A stretch of DNA of 64,000 nt, from the NCBI GenBank assembly GCA_038848185.1, contig JAWCNV010000008.1, forward strand, positions 13,811 through 77,810. The letters are read 5' to 3'. The notes under the pieces are model-generated. The model did not search any database and was not told the DNA's origin. It saw nothing but the letters and a program-made list of their open reading frames with translations. This stretch comes from JAAOZP01 sp038848185. GTDB lineage: Archaea > Thermoproteota > EX4484-205 > JAAOZP01. The position numbers and the translations under genes were made by a program. Below, piece after piece: positions 8,757 to 17,598 of this stretch (within the stretch, counting starts at the first letter, position 1; every line of letters begins with the position of its first letter).

Positions 8757-9455
8757 ATGAAGCCGGATGCTAAACTACTGCTTTCAATAATAGTTTTAAT
8801 AGTGATTGTTATTGTTAACATTGCTCCCAGCCTATTCTCCCAGTATTTCAACCAGCTTCAGCAAGCAATGTTTGAAGGAGGATTACTAGGCTTATACCTG
8901 ATCATGATCATCCAGTCAATTATAGCTGTTATACCTTCTGAAGCAATACTGATTATGAGTGGTGCAGCCTTCGGCTTCGAAGCTTCTTCAGCAGTGGGAA
9001 CCCTAGGGTTGATGAGCGGCGCGTTGATAAACTACGCTATAGGCATGAGGCTCGGAAGACCTCTGGTTGAGAGGCTGATAGGTAGAAAAGACTTGGAGAA
9101 GGCTGAGAGGCTTTTCAACAAGCACGGCTCTAAAATAATTTTCGCAGCCAGATTCATACCATGGGTCTCGTTCGACGCAATATCCTATTTCGCAGGGCTG
9201 GCGGGGATAGCTCTAGCCTCATTCACTACCGCAAGCCTCTTGGGAACTATTCCGAGAACAATATTCTATAGTTACATTGGTGATAAGGTTGGGGCAAGCA
9301 TCAGCGAGGGAGACATCACCCTCCTGAACTACTTGCTTCTCGCAACCTTTCTAATAATAGTGCTCATAGTAATCTTATCAAGCAGAATGGAGGCTAATGA
9401 AAAACACTCTGGAGAAGCCGGAGGGGCATACCTATCAACGCAATCTCCCTCTTAG
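8757..9455 (+). CDS. DedA/VTT-domain (SNARE-associated) membrane protein
   Basis: 232 residues with a first membrane helix at about 7-25, re-entrant/hydrophobic segments around 40-95, and C-terminal helices near 145-165 and 190-212. The VTT (formerly SNARE_assoc) signature is seen as PSEAILIMSGAAFGFE, GRKDLEKAERLFNKHG and AARFIPWVSFDAISYFAG. Family members are polytopic inner-membrane proteins linked to lipid flipping and membrane homeostasis. The acidic/arginine pattern E..(x)..R is retained. The 3' end overlaps the convergent Orc1/Cdc6 gene by 62 bp. Confidence 0.85.
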   Translation: MKPDAKLLLSIIVLIVIVIVNIAPSLFSQYFNQLQQAMFEGGLLGLYLIMIIQSIIAVIPSEAILIMSGAAFGFEASSAVGTLGLMSGALINYAIGMRLGRPLVERLIGRKDLEKAERLFNKHGSKIIFAARFIPWVSFDAISYFAGLAGIALASFTTASLLGTIPRTIFYSYIGDKVGASISEGDITLLNYLLLATFLIIVLIVILSSRMEANEKHSGEAGGAYLSTQSPS

Positions 9456-10509
9456 ACTGGTTGAAGTCTAACAATCCTTCTAAGTGAAGCCTCTTAAGCC
9501 TCTCAGCAACACCAGCATCCCTAGTTTTCACACCGTACTCCTCAAGCATCTTGAAGCTTGCAAACGGCTCGTCGCATGACTCGAAGACTCTTAGAAGTCT
9601 CTCCACCAGCAGGGTCATTTCAGAATCCTGGGAGAAAATGTTTCTCAAGTCCCCGGGGGTGATTACGCTTTCAAGCCTATACTGCGCCTCCCTAACATGT
9701 TCAGGAGTAACCCTGGCTGAGCCCTCGTAACTCGCGTTAAGCCCACTTGCCAGTAGGAGTTCAATACCGTATCTTGCAGAACCGTATCCAAATCTTTCCG
9801 TAAGCCTGCCCATCATGTATACTAGGGGATCATCAACAGCGTTCTCGTTGAAAGAGAGTTCAACCCTATCCCTAAGTATCATAGATATTTCGTCAGCGTT
9901 GTAGGGAGTGAAGCTTCTACTTATTCTCCAGAAGAAATGGGTCAGCCAAGTATCCTTAACATGCTTGGAAACATCCTCTATGCCGATTAGAATCAGGATG
10001 ACCTTAACCCTGCTCTCATACTCCTCCGAGATCTTCAGAAGATCCGTAAAGAATCTGCTTCTAACCTCGCTCAGAAAATTGTCGAAGTCATCTAAGACGA
10101 GCAGCAGATTCCTGCCGGATTTCTCAAGATAGTCGAAAATAGTGTAGAGAAGCTCCCTACTACTATATCCTCTGCTAGGTATGTTAGGGATTAGGCTCAG
10201 TGCAATCATCTGGGAGAGAGTGAAGTCTGAGGATGCGAACCTGGTGTTCAAATGCCTGTATTCAAGCCTAATGTTCTTCTGGCTACAGTATTTCAAAACC
10301 TGCTCAGAAGCCTTCTTAACGGTAACAGTCTTCCCTGAGCCGCTTGGACCATTCAAAACAAGGGCTTTCAAAGGCATTCTTCCCTCGAGGAAGCTTGTTA
10401 TCGTGTCGAATATTTCCAGCTGGTGCGCATCCCTCTTCGGAAGCCTTTCAGGAATATAGTTTGCACTAAGCTTGTAGACAGCATCCTTCTTAAAGATCAG
10501 GCTCTTCAT
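9394..10509 (-). CDS. Orc1/Cdc6-type AAA+ ATPase (replication initiator family)
   Basis: 371 residues. Walker A GPSGSGKT (residues 54-61), Walker B LLLVLDDFDNFL, a sensor region IEDVSKHV, a lid domain, and a C-terminal winged-helix region (about 285-371: LLRVFESCDEPFASFKMLEEYG). The layout matches archaeal Cdc6/Orc1 proteins that bind origin repeats and load the MCM helicase. The start overlaps the end of the dehydrogenase gene by 4 bp, so the two are probably cotranscribed. I found no obvious ORB-type repeats next to it, so an adjacent origin is not claimed. The winged helix and DDFD Walker B distinguish it from plain STAND/MoxR ATPases, but a divergent paralog without initiator function is possible. 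Confidence 0.8.
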   Translation of the reverse strand: MKSLIFKKDAVYKLSANYIPERLPKRDAHQLEIFDTITSFLEGRMPLKALVLNGPSGSGKTVTVKKASEQVLKYCSQKNIRLEYRHLNTRFASSDFTLSQMIALSLIPNIPSRGYSSRELLYTIFDYLEKSGRNLLLVLDDFDNFLSEVRSRFFTDLLKISEEYESRVKVILILIGIEDVSKHVKDTWLTHFFWRISRSFTPYNADEISMILRDRVELSFNENAVDDPLVYMMGRLTERFGYGSARYGIELLLASGLNASYEGSARVTPEHVREAQYRLESVITPGDLRNIFSQDSEMTLLVERLLRVFESCDEPFASFKMLEEYGVKTRDAGVAERLKRLHLEGLLDFNQSKREIALIGMPLRLLQSVFH

Positions 10510-11678
10510 CTTCCACCAGACGCTAAACGCCTAGATTCCTCAAGGATCGCGTCGCCCATTTCACTTGTCTTCGAATCCCCGCCCATGTCCACGGTTCTAA
10601 ACTTGCTGCTGGCCAAAACGTTTTCAACAGCCTTCTCAATAATCTCAGATGCCTCCAGCAACCTTTTATCGTTACTCCTGCTCCACAAGTATTCGAGCAT
10701 CAGGGAGAAGGTTAGGATTGCTGCAACAGGGTTGGCAATATTCTTCCCAGCCTTATCTGGAGCACTTCCATGCACGGGTTCAAACATTGAAACGTTTTCA
10801 GGATTAATATTTCCACTGGGAGCAAAGCCTAACCCGCCTTGAATAGCTGCACCCAAATCCGTTAAAATGTCTCCGAACATGTTTGGAGTAACGATGACCT
10901 TAAATCGCCTAGGGTTTAAAACCATATGGAGGGCAGCGGCATCAACATACATGAATTCCCTGCTAACCTTCCCCTCGTACTCTCTACCTATCTTGTCAAC
11001 CAGCTCCCTCCAAAGACCATATGCCTCAGTAAGAACATTAGCCTTATCTACAAAAACTATTTCACCAAGCCCTTTTTTAACAGCGTATTCGAAGCCGTAC
11101 CTTATTACTCTTTCAGAACCCTTTACAGACACTACCCCTATTTGAAAAGCCTCGCCATGTTCACTCTTAACCTCAACCCGGTATCTACTGCCCTTGGCTC
11201 CTCCAGTGCTAACAGTGAAGTCGAAGACTCTTGAAGACTCTTCATTTAACCTGCCACCCATGTCAACATAGAAATCCTCAGTGTTCTCACGTATAACCAC
11301 AAAGTCAATATCACCATAACCGAATCTTCTCAAAGGGCTTTCCACGCCTCTCAGAAGCTTAACCGGACGAAGATTCACGTAAAGGTCGAAGAACGACCTT
11401 ATTCTGAGGAGGACCCCTTTCTCCAGAATACCTGGCTTAACCCGAGGGTCTCCAACCGCCCCGAAAAGTATGGCGTCGAAGCCCCTCAGCCTCTTTAAAG
11501 CATCATCCGACAGGGTCTCCCCGGTTTTAAGATAGTGTTCAGCACCATGCGGAAAGTGTTCGAAACTTGCTGATACGCCTAGTGACTCTAGCAGGCTACC
11601 GCCTATTTTCACAGCCTCCCCCAATACTTCTGGACCTATTCCGTCTCCCGGCATCAACGCTATCCTGTAAGATGTCAA
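10506..11678 (-). CDS. Isopropylmalate/isocitrate-type beta-decarboxylating dehydrogenase
   Basis: 390 residues from the TTG at 11678. IALMPGDGIGPEV opens the NAD-binding fold; IRENTEDFY, VDAAALHMV, IVTPNMFGDILTDLGAAI (metal-binding aspartates) and EPVHGSAPDKAGKNIANP are the family signatures. Enzymes of this family oxidise and decarboxylate 2R,3S-malate derivatives: 3-isopropylmalate, isocitrate, homoisocitrate, tartrate or D-malate. No other leucine or TCA genes are nearby, so the substrate is open; NTEDFYVDMGGR is closest in feel to LeuB/tartrate dehydrogenase types. The TTG start is chosen because ACATATATTTC (11708-11717) lies about 32 bp upstream and the open frame before it (to 11792) overlaps the neighbouring aldolase-like gene and matches nothing. 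Confidence 0.82.
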   Translation of the reverse strand: MTSYRIALMPGDGIGPEVLGEAVKIGGSLLESLGVSASFEHFPHGAEHYLKTGETLSDDALKRLRGFDAILFGAVGDPRVKPGILEKGVLLRIRSFFDLYVNLRPVKLLRGVESPLRRFGYGDIDFVVIRENTEDFYVDMGGRLNEESSRVFDFTVSTGGAKGSRYRVEVKSEHGEAFQIGVVSVKGSERVIRYGFEYAVKKGLGEIVFVDKANVLTEAYGLWRELVDKIGREYEGKVSREFMYVDAAALHMVLNPRRFKVIVTPNMFGDILTDLGAAIQGGLGFAPSGNINPENVSMFEPVHGSAPDKAGKNIANPVAAILTFSLMLEYLWSRSNDKRLLEASEIIEKAVENVLASSKFRTVDMGGDSKTSEMGDAILEESRRLASGGR

Positions 11679-11737
11679 ACCGTGTTGACATGTGGTTGAG
11701 CTTGAAATATATGTTTTTCCAGTTGAACACTGTTTTC

Positions 11738-12436
11738 TCAAACTTTCTGCTTGAAGCCTTCTTCCAAAACAAGCCTGTAATCCACAGTGCACACCCTAGA
11801 AACCCTGCTATCAACCAGCTTCTGCACGTCTTGAAGCGAACCCACTCTGCAATGGGTCTCGACATCAATAGATTCGCCGATAGTTTTCAAAAGCCTCAGC
11901 CCGTCATCATCCATATTCTTCAAGCCGAATCCAGTTGAGATCGCTAAAGTGTCGAAGCCGGATGCTTCAATTATGCTGACAACCTCACCAACCTGTTTTC
12001 CTGTTAGTAAACCAGCCTCTAAAACAGGTGTAACATGTTTTAAACCGATTAGCTGAGACTCCTCCAAGATTCTTGACAGTTCCCATTCGAATTCCAGAAT
12101 CCTGCTGTCAAGGTAGTTACCGACGTTAGGGTAGAAAAATGCTTCCTCAACCCCCTGCTCAAATGCCAGCCGCATCTCCATTATCTTAAGCTCAACCGGG
12201 AGCAGCCCCGTGGGGAAGGATATTACTGTAGATATTTTTAAACCAGTATCCTTGGTGAGCACGCTTGCCTCCCTCAAGTATGCTGTAGGTATGCAAACCT
12301 TTCTGACACCGTGCTTTAAAGCCTCGCTGCAAACCTCGTATATGTCGCTCAGCTTAGCCTCCGGCTTCATCCCGGACGCTACAAGTATTTCAGAAAGCCT
12401 AGAGCTGACTCCAAGCATCCTGTTAACACCCGTCAA
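11738..12436 (-). CDS. DeoC-like TIM-barrel protein lacking the aldolase lysines
   Basis: 232 residues from a TTG, with a TATA-like element about 25-30 bp upstream. The barrel strands follow deoxyribose-phosphate aldolase (DeoC): KVCIPTAYL, STVISFPTG, EEAFFYPNVG, LKHVTPVLEAG, FDTLAISTGFG and VETHCRVGSLQDV. In DeoC the Schiff-base lysine lies in the K-T-S-T-G-F motif; here that position is A165 (LAISTGF). The second essential lysine, in the K-A-S/A-G-G-I-R motif, is E here (VETHCRVG), and the aspartate of the DMV motif is also absent. So the fold is clear but classical aldolase chemistry is unlikely. It is divergent from mtnA with a shared 60-bp promoter region, and upstream of the dehydrogenase gene on the same strand. 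Confidence 0.7.
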   Translation of the reverse strand: MTGVNRMLGVSSRLSEILVASGMKPEAKLSDIYEVCSEALKHGVRKVCIPTAYLREASVLTKDTGLKISTVISFPTGLLPVELKIMEMRLAFEQGVEEAFFYPNVGNYLDSRILEFEWELSRILEESQLIGLKHVTPVLEAGLLTGKQVGEVVSIIEASGFDTLAISTGFGLKNMDDDGLRLLKTIGESIDVETHCRVGSLQDVQKLVDSRVSRVCTVDYRLVLEEGFKQKV

Positions 12437-12496
12437 CCTAATACAGGTTTAGAGGGATAAAGATAAAAACTTCCGGGATGCGTGAAGCCTTGAAAA

Positions 12497-13777
12497 ATGG
12501 AGTATTTGAAGCATGTTTCAAACAGGCTTGGGCTGGAGGAGGACCCTGAGCTCAGGATCCCTGTGCATAAGAGGACAACACTGCCAGTAACACTCTGGTA
12601 TAACCATGAGGAGGAGAAACTCATACTTCTAGACCAGAATAAGCTTCCTTTCGAGGTTAAGACGCGAACCATAGCCGACTGGAGGGAAGGGGTTGAAGCA
12701 ATAAAAACCATGGTTGTAAGGGGGTCTCAAGCCATAGGGGTTGCCGGAGCATATACTCTGCTCGTAGGCGCTTCGCAAGCCAAGAATAATTCGGATCCAG
12801 TGGGACAATGCCACAAGATAGCTCAGGAAATAGCTCGCGCTAGGCCGACTGCAGCGCCACTGGCTTGGGCTACTCTCCTATCCTACAATTATTCAAAGAA
12901 GGTTTATGATGAGACGGGTAGCGTTGAACAGTTTCTTAGTGCTCTCCGAAGAATCTCAGACTTCATTCTTGCCCAGGACATGGCTTTAAACTACTACATG
13001 CGGACATACGGGCAGAAGCTTGTTAGGAACGGGGACGTGATAATGACGCATTGCAACGGGGGAAGCCTATCCTCAACCCTCATGGGGCATGCCCTAGGCG
13101 TGATAGAGGAAGCCTACTCCAACGGTGTTGACGTTAAGGTTGTCTCCAAGGAGACTAGGCCGAGGAGCCAAGGCTACAGGCTGACAGTCTGGGAGCTTAA
13201 GAGAGTTGGAGTGCCTACAACCATAGTGACGGATAACATGGTTTCAATATCGGTTGAAAGGCTCGGCGTCAATAAGGCTATTCTAGGCGCTGACAGAGTT
13301 GCTAGAGATGGCTCTGTTGCCAATAAGATAGGTTCAGCAGACATCGCGAGGCTTTTCAAGTATTTTAAGGCACCTTTCTACTACGCAACCTCCTACTCCA
13401 CGATCTCGCTAGAGGTTAAGAGGGGTAGGGATATTGAGATTGAGGAGAGGAGTATTGATGAAGTCACATACCCGTATAGCCTTATTGCGAAAGACATGAA
13501 GCGTAGGGGACTGGTTTCTGAAAAAGCCTTAGAGGAGTGGCCTCCTTCAAACAGCATAGTTACGAATGAGCCGGAAAGAGGAGAGGTGAGAATTTTCAAC
13601 CCTGCTTTTGACGTTACTCCTCCAAACTTCATAACAGCAATAATAACTGACATAGGCGTGATCAAGCCGACTGCTGTTAGAAAGCTTACTGGAAGAAGAA
13701 TGTTGAACATGGTTAGAAAGAGGATTATCGACTTCGGTTTAGAGTTTCCGGAAGGGCTTACAAGCCTGACAGTTTAG
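12497..13777 (+). CDS. mtnA: S-methyl-5-thioribose-1-phosphate isomerase (MtnA)
   Basis: 426 residues. It converts methylthioribose 1-phosphate, the MTAP product, to methylthioribulose 1-phosphate. Conserved motifs: VRGSQAIGVAGAY, THCNGGSLSS (catalytic cysteine), KETRPRSQGYRLTVWEL, ILGADRVARDGSVANKIG (catalytic aspartate in GADR) and FNPAFDVTPPNFI near the end. These distinguish it from eIF2B subunits and agree with the MtnA/ribose-1,5-bisphosphate isomerase group; the latter is the main alternative, as some archaeal relatives act in nucleotide salvage. It is longer than typical MtnA (about 350), with extra sequence at the N terminus and around the 100s. MTAP is encoded 8 kb away, which supports methionine salvage. 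Confidence 0.85.
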   Translation: MEYLKHVSNRLGLEEDPELRIPVHKRTTLPVTLWYNHEEEKLILLDQNKLPFEVKTRTIADWREGVEAIKTMVVRGSQAIGVAGAYTLLVGASQAKNNSDPVGQCHKIAQEIARARPTAAPLAWATLLSYNYSKKVYDETGSVEQFLSALRRISDFILAQDMALNYYMRTYGQKLVRNGDVIMTHCNGGSLSSTLMGHALGVIEEAYSNGVDVKVVSKETRPRSQGYRLTVWELKRVGVPTTIVTDNMVSISVERLGVNKAILGADRVARDGSVANKIGSADIARLFKYFKAPFYYATSYSTISLEVKRGRDIEIEERSIDEVTYPYSLIAKDMKRRGLVSEKALEEWPPSNSIVTNEPERGEVRIFNPAFDVTPPNFITAIITDIGVIKPTAVRKLTGRRMLNMVRKRIIDFGLEFPEGLTSLTV

Positions 13778-13855
13778 GATTTTGGAAACAGCCGTAATCT
13801 TAAAAAGACACGACAACATACAGACTATGTCTAGTAAGTAGAGGTCTTAAAGGGA

Positions 13856-14158
13856 ATGGAGGAGCCTAAGGAGGAGAAGAAGTCTTCTGGGGTTGAGAAA
13901 CTGGTTTCTAAGGCAGGAGTCATCATAAAAGAGAAGAGGATCAGCCAGCTTGACACTGCCAGCTACGAGGTTAAGGGGGACCACGGCATATATGTGGTTT
14001 CAAAAGACGCCTACGGCAACTATAACTGTAGTTGTCTAGGGTATTTGAAGAGAAGAATATGTTCACACTCGTTAGCGGTTAGGCTCTACGAGCAGAACAG
14101 GGAGCAGAGGAAAATCCTTAGGAAGAAGGTTGTGAAGGGAGCCGGATACATCCCTTAG
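13856..14158 (+). CDS. Small SWIM zinc-finger protein
   Basis: 100 residues. The SWIM motif CxCx(n)CxH is seen as CSC...CSH (residues about 60-73) after a short beta domain, with a lysine-rich C terminus (RKILRKKVVKG). SWIM domains bind zinc and mediate DNA or protein contacts; standalone archaeal versions are often linked to Rad55/RadA-type recombination factors, but none is adjacent here. A TATA-like AAAAAGAC lies about 55 bp upstream. Its last 41 bp overlap the convergent comB-like gene. Confidence 0.8.
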   Translation: MEEPKEEKKSSGVEKLVSKAGVIIKEKRISQLDTASYEVKGDHGIYVVSKDAYGNYNCSCLGYLKRRICSHSLAVRLYEQNREQRKILRKKVVKGAGYIP

Positions 14159-14825
14159 AAGAGTTAGCCTCAGCTACAACCCTAATCTTGTCAAGCGTTA
14201 GAGAATATTCCACATCCCTACCCAAACCTAGTTTAACCAGCTCCGAAGCGTGACGCGCCTCCTTAACAACATCCACACTCATCTCAGCAGTTTTCATAGC
14301 TATCTCCGCATCCCTGTTACACTCCTCCCAAGGAAGGCTTGTGGCAATCAGGCCAGCGCAATACGTGTCTTCCAGTGCAGGAAAACCAGTTCTACCAGCT
14401 GTGACGATAGACACGCTGTTAAAATTTTCTTTTTTCAAGTATTCCAGTAGCGATGAGATGTTTACTACTGCTCCAACTAAGACTTTTTTCGAAACAGCCG
14501 TTAGAAACCTTAGAAGCCTTGTACCGCTGGAAGTGTATAGTACAATCGTTTTCCCGCTTATCCGCTCTCTAACATATTCCAACGGGGAGTTCCCCATTTG
14601 GAACAGCGTGGGTTTGACGCTGTTTACTTCCCCACCCAATATTGCTTTAAGCCTTCCTCCGATTGCTAGTGCCTCATCCATTGTCGCAGCCGGAATAATG
14701 TTCTCAGCACCGTTTGCTAAAGCGGTCAGTATGGTTGTGGATGAGCGTAGAACATCTATCGCCACCACAACATCTGAGTAGATAAGAGAGTTGTCGACAG
14801 TCCCCAGGAGCACGTTAACCCTCAT
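14118..14825 (-). CDS. comB: 2-phosphosulfolactate phosphatase family protein (ComB-like)
   Basis: 235 residues, the usual ComB length. ComB hydrolyses (2R)-phospho-3-sulfolactate to sulfolactate, a step of coenzyme M synthesis. Family features: VVAIDVLRSSTTILTAL near the N terminus, LGGEVNSVKP, GNSPLEYV, IVLYTSSGTR and IVTAGRTGFPALEDTYCAG, with the metal-binding acidic positions in place. No other coenzyme M genes are nearby, and members occur in non-methanogens, so the true substrate may differ. It is monocistronic by appearance and convergent with the SWIM gene. Confidence 0.8.
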   Translation of the reverse strand: MRVNVLLGTVDNSLIYSDVVVAIDVLRSSTTILTALANGAENIIPAATMDEALAIGGRLKAILGGEVNSVKPTLFQMGNSPLEYVRERISGKTIVLYTSSGTRLLRFLTAVSKKVLVGAVVNISSLLEYLKKENFNSVSIVTAGRTGFPALEDTYCAGLIATSLPWEECNRDAEIAMKTAEMSVDVVKEARHASELVKLGLGRDVEYSLTLDKIRVVAEANSSKGCIRLPSQPSS

Positions 14826-14906
14826 TACACGTTTTTCAGCTCGATACTTAGACAGTGTAGAAAATAAGCTTTAAGAAGCCTCCATGTAGGCCTTGGCATT
14901 TTGCCA

Positions 14907-16132
14907 TTAACGTATATAACCGTTCTCCCTATACCACTCTATCGTCTCCTTCAACCCTGTCTTAAGGTCGTATTTCGGCTTAAAACCCAGCTCTTTCATC
15001 GCCTTGCTTACGCTGTAAGCCCTGTCGGAAGTTAGATCGTTCACTGTGGTGGTTTTCCAGGTGAAATCAACCTTACCCCTAAGCCTGTTAAACAACTCCA
15101 CAGGCATCACCAAGGTTTTTGCAAGAATTGGCGGAACATGTATTTTAGGTGGGTCTCTGTTACAGAGTTCTGAAAGGATTTTATAAACTTCAAGATAAGT
15201 ATATGCCTTATCCTCACTTATAAAATATGTCTGATTTTTAGATATTTCAGGCTTTTCAAGCACTAGAAGAAAACCCTGCACCACATCTTTGACATGGGTG
15301 AATTGAATAAGGTTTTTCCCACTTCCAACAATAATCCTTGTAGGCAAAGAGTTTTTTGCGAAAGCCGTTATAAACCAGTATGAGATGTCTTCAACGTTTC
15401 TGGGACCATATATTCCTGAGGGCCGGAGGATCGTGTACTCCATCCCCTTTTCACCGTATTCCCTAACTATTTTTTCAGCCTCAAGCTTAGACCTCCCATA
15501 CTCATAGGACGNNNNNNNNNNNNNNNNNNNNNNNNNNNNNNNNNNNNNNNNNNNNNNNNNNNNNNNNNNNNNNNNNNNNNNNNNNNNNNNNNNNNNNNNN
15601 NNNNNNNNGAGATGTCTTCAACGTTTCTGGGACCATATATTCCTGAGGGCCGGAGGATCGTGTACTCCATCCCCTTTTCACCGTATTCCCTAACTATTTT
15701 TTCAGCCTCAAGCTTAGACCTCCCATACTCATAGGACGGGTTTGGTGGCGAATCTTCCTTCGCCGGCGGTTTTTCAACCGGGCCTATTGCTTCAGTAGAA
15801 CTGCAGTAGACGAATCTTTCAACCCCATTCTTTAATGATGCTTCTAAGAGGCGTCTTGTGCCCTCTACAGTAACCTTCTTATATAGTTCCTTTTTCCCGA
15901 AGAAGGTGTAGTATGCTGCAAGATGTATGACGATGTCAATCTTCTCAGTGACTTTGCTGAGGCTTCCCGGAACAGTAAGGTCTCCGACTCTAAGCTCCAC
16001 GCCTAGGCTTCTGAGAAAACTCGTATCGCTGGTTTCCCTCACCATGCCTATGACATTGTAATTCCGGGAAGACATTTCTTCGACGAGATGCCCCCCTAGA
16101 AACCCTGAGGCTCCAGTGACGAGTATCTTCAT
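14907..16132 (-). CDS. NAD(P)-dependent epimerase/dehydratase (extended SDR), interrupted by an artificial gap
   Basis: The coordinates contain a 97-base N-run and a duplicated 130-bp flank. Removing one copy plus the Ns (227 bp) leaves 999 bp, a continuous frame of 332 residues. The N terminus VTGASGFLGGHLVEEM is the GxxGxxG NAD-binding loop; YEYGRSK carries the catalytic YxxxK; YTILRPSGIYGPRN follows. The family includes UDP-sugar epimerases and 3-beta-hydroxysteroid-like dehydrogenases; the phrase FIKD-type substrate loop is not diagnostic here. Its start overlaps the end of the LuxC-like gene by 4 bp, so it is the third gene of the LuxE-LuxC operon and may act on an aldehyde, ketone or hydroxyacyl lipid product. 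Broken frames in annotation would be an assembly effect. Confidence 0.85.
15382..15738. other. Scaffold gap with duplicated flanks (assembly artefact)
   Basis: Bases 15382-15511 and 15609-15738 are the same 130-bp sequence on either side of a 97-N run at 15512-15608. Start-to-start distance is 227 bp. The epimerase frame is restored exactly when one copy and the Ns are removed, so two overlapping contigs were joined with Ns instead of being merged. Confidence 0.93.
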
Positions 16133-17598
16133 TGTTTCAAAGCCAGCTCCCTATCTCTGAGGTAAACTATCTTAGTGAATGCAGAGAGCAAGATGACCCC
16201 GTCATAGGGTTCGACAGCACTCCTCATGAACATGTCGCTTAACGGCACAATCCTATAGATTCCGAGGGATGCTAATTTTTCAAAAAGCCTCTCCTTCTTA
16301 TCGCCGCTCACCGCGTACCCGACTGTTTGAACACCATCGACTCCTTTAAAGGCATAGGAGTCAGGAATTTTTTTAACATGTTCTAATGCTTCTTCAACAG
16401 AGTCTACAACCACTATTTCTAGAAATCTTCTTCGAGTGTAGATGTTGAAGGCTGGAAAAGAACGAGCCACCTCGTCCAGTAAGCTTTTCCTCTTTGATAC
16501 TACAATGGTCCAAAAATTCTCAAGGTTTTTCGAAGAGAAGACTTGAGACCCTTTTAACTGGAAGACTCTTCTAACCGACTGCGTGAGGAAAACACTTGTA
16601 TCGTCAACAGTAGACTCAAACTCCGAACCAATCTCTTCTAGAAATTTTTCAACCCTCTGGACGAATGATATCGCGTTCTGCCAAGATCCGATGAAAACCG
16701 CTGAAGTAGGGGAGCTGCATAACTGTTGATCATAGAGTATAATGTTCTTCGCTAAGCCTTCAGCTGTTTCATCGTCAGCCGACTTTTCATCTATAAGGGC
16801 ACACCCTGTTAGAGGACCGTTTATGATGATCTTAGGATGATGAGAGTTTCCTGAAACAAGCCCTGTAACGCTACTTCTTGCAGGCTCCCCGCCCCAGAAG
16901 TTTACAACCCCGATTTCTGCTTCACCCAAGAGATACTTTAGGGAGTTACTGTCATGTGTGAAATAACTTATGATGAGCGCATCCATCATGAGTTTCGCCT
17001 CCTCAAGGCGTGCAGCTACTTCAGACAGGGCCCTGTATACTTCTACTACTCCCAAATAGTTTGAGAGCGAAGGTTTTATTACAGTGAGGTTCCCGGTTGC
17101 GAGAGATATTGTTGAGGGTATAAGGGGTGGGATGAGTGAGTTGCCTGAGCTTATGATGAAAACTGGTCCCGCTGGCAGGATTCTGAAGCTTTCACCGTTC
17201 TCCACTTTAACGAATCTTTCAAACACCTCAACATTCCTAGCGGGCGAATACTCTAAGTTTTTCCCGATGTTTTCCTTGCTTAAAACCATAGGGATCAATG
17301 AGAACTCCATTTCTATCAGTTTCTCACAATAACCTGTTGCTTCAACAAGAATTTTTTTCAACCCCTCAAGCCCACCATCGTTAAGCTTTTCTCTCCATAT
17401 TTCACCCATTTCCCCTATTATTCCAAGCCTTTCTCGAATACTGATGCTTGAAAGCCTATCCTGTATCACTGAGCCCCTACTTAGAATTTCCCGCATACTC
17501 TCTCTGCTGATCTCTAGAATTTTATAATTGCCTTGTGTTTTTTCCACAGTAGTATGCTTATGGCTGCAGAGCGGCTTAAGCTCTAGTATATTGTCCAA
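16129..17598 (-). CDS. luxC: LuxC-like acyl-CoA/acyl-protein reductase
   Basis: 489 residues of the aldehyde dehydrogenase superfamily, LuxC branch. It should reduce an activated fatty acyl group (acyl-CoA or acyl-enzyme) to the aldehyde with NADPH. The nucleophile is C294 in LYDQQLCSSPTS; the nucleotide-binding region ISSGNSLIPPLIPST and NLTVIKPS and the VVNFWGGEPA segment are LuxC-like. The start abuts the stop of the LuxE-like gene and the end overlaps the epimerase start by 4 bp, a tight operon. There is no luciferase (LuxAB) here, so the product is probably an aldehyde or alcohol for lipid or other metabolism. Bacterial relatives do occur as stand-alone LuxCE pairs; substrate chain length cannot be read. 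Confidence 0.82.
   Translation of the reverse strand: MDNILELKPLCSHKHTTVEKTQGNYKILEISRESMREILSRGSVIQDRLSSISIRERLGIIGEMGEIWREKLNDGGLEGLKKILVEATGYCEKLIEMEFSLIPMVLSKENIGKNLEYSPARNVEVFERFVKVENGESFRILPAGPVFIISSGNSLIPPLIPSTISLATGNLTVIKPSLSNYLGVVEVYRALSEVAARLEEAKLMMDALIISYFTHDSNSLKYLLGEAEIGVVNFWGGEPARSSVTGLVSGNSHHPKIIINGPLTGCALIDEKSADDETAEGLAKNIILYDQQLCSSPTSAVFIGSWQNAISFVQRVEKFLEEIGSEFESTVDDTSVFLTQSVRRVFQLKGSQVFSSKNLENFWTIVVSKRKSLLDEVARSFPAFNIYTRRRFLEIVVVDSVEEALEHVKKIPDSYAFKGVDGVQTVGYAVSGDKKERLFEKLASLGIYRIVPLSDMFMRSAVEPYDGVILLSAFTKIVYLRDRELALKQ

Noticed and set aside
9394..10509. Replication origin next to Orc1/Cdc6
   Set aside because: No AT-rich unwinding region or repeated origin-recognition box was found beside the gene; the neighbours are packed genes.
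10506..11792. Longer start of the dehydrogenase
   Set aside because: The added 38 residues match nothing, overlap the DeoC-like gene and lie upstream of the TATA element at 11708-11717.
15382..15738. 130-bp direct repeat around the N-run
   Set aside because: Not a biological repeat: removal restores one continuous frame, so it is a contig-overlap artefact.
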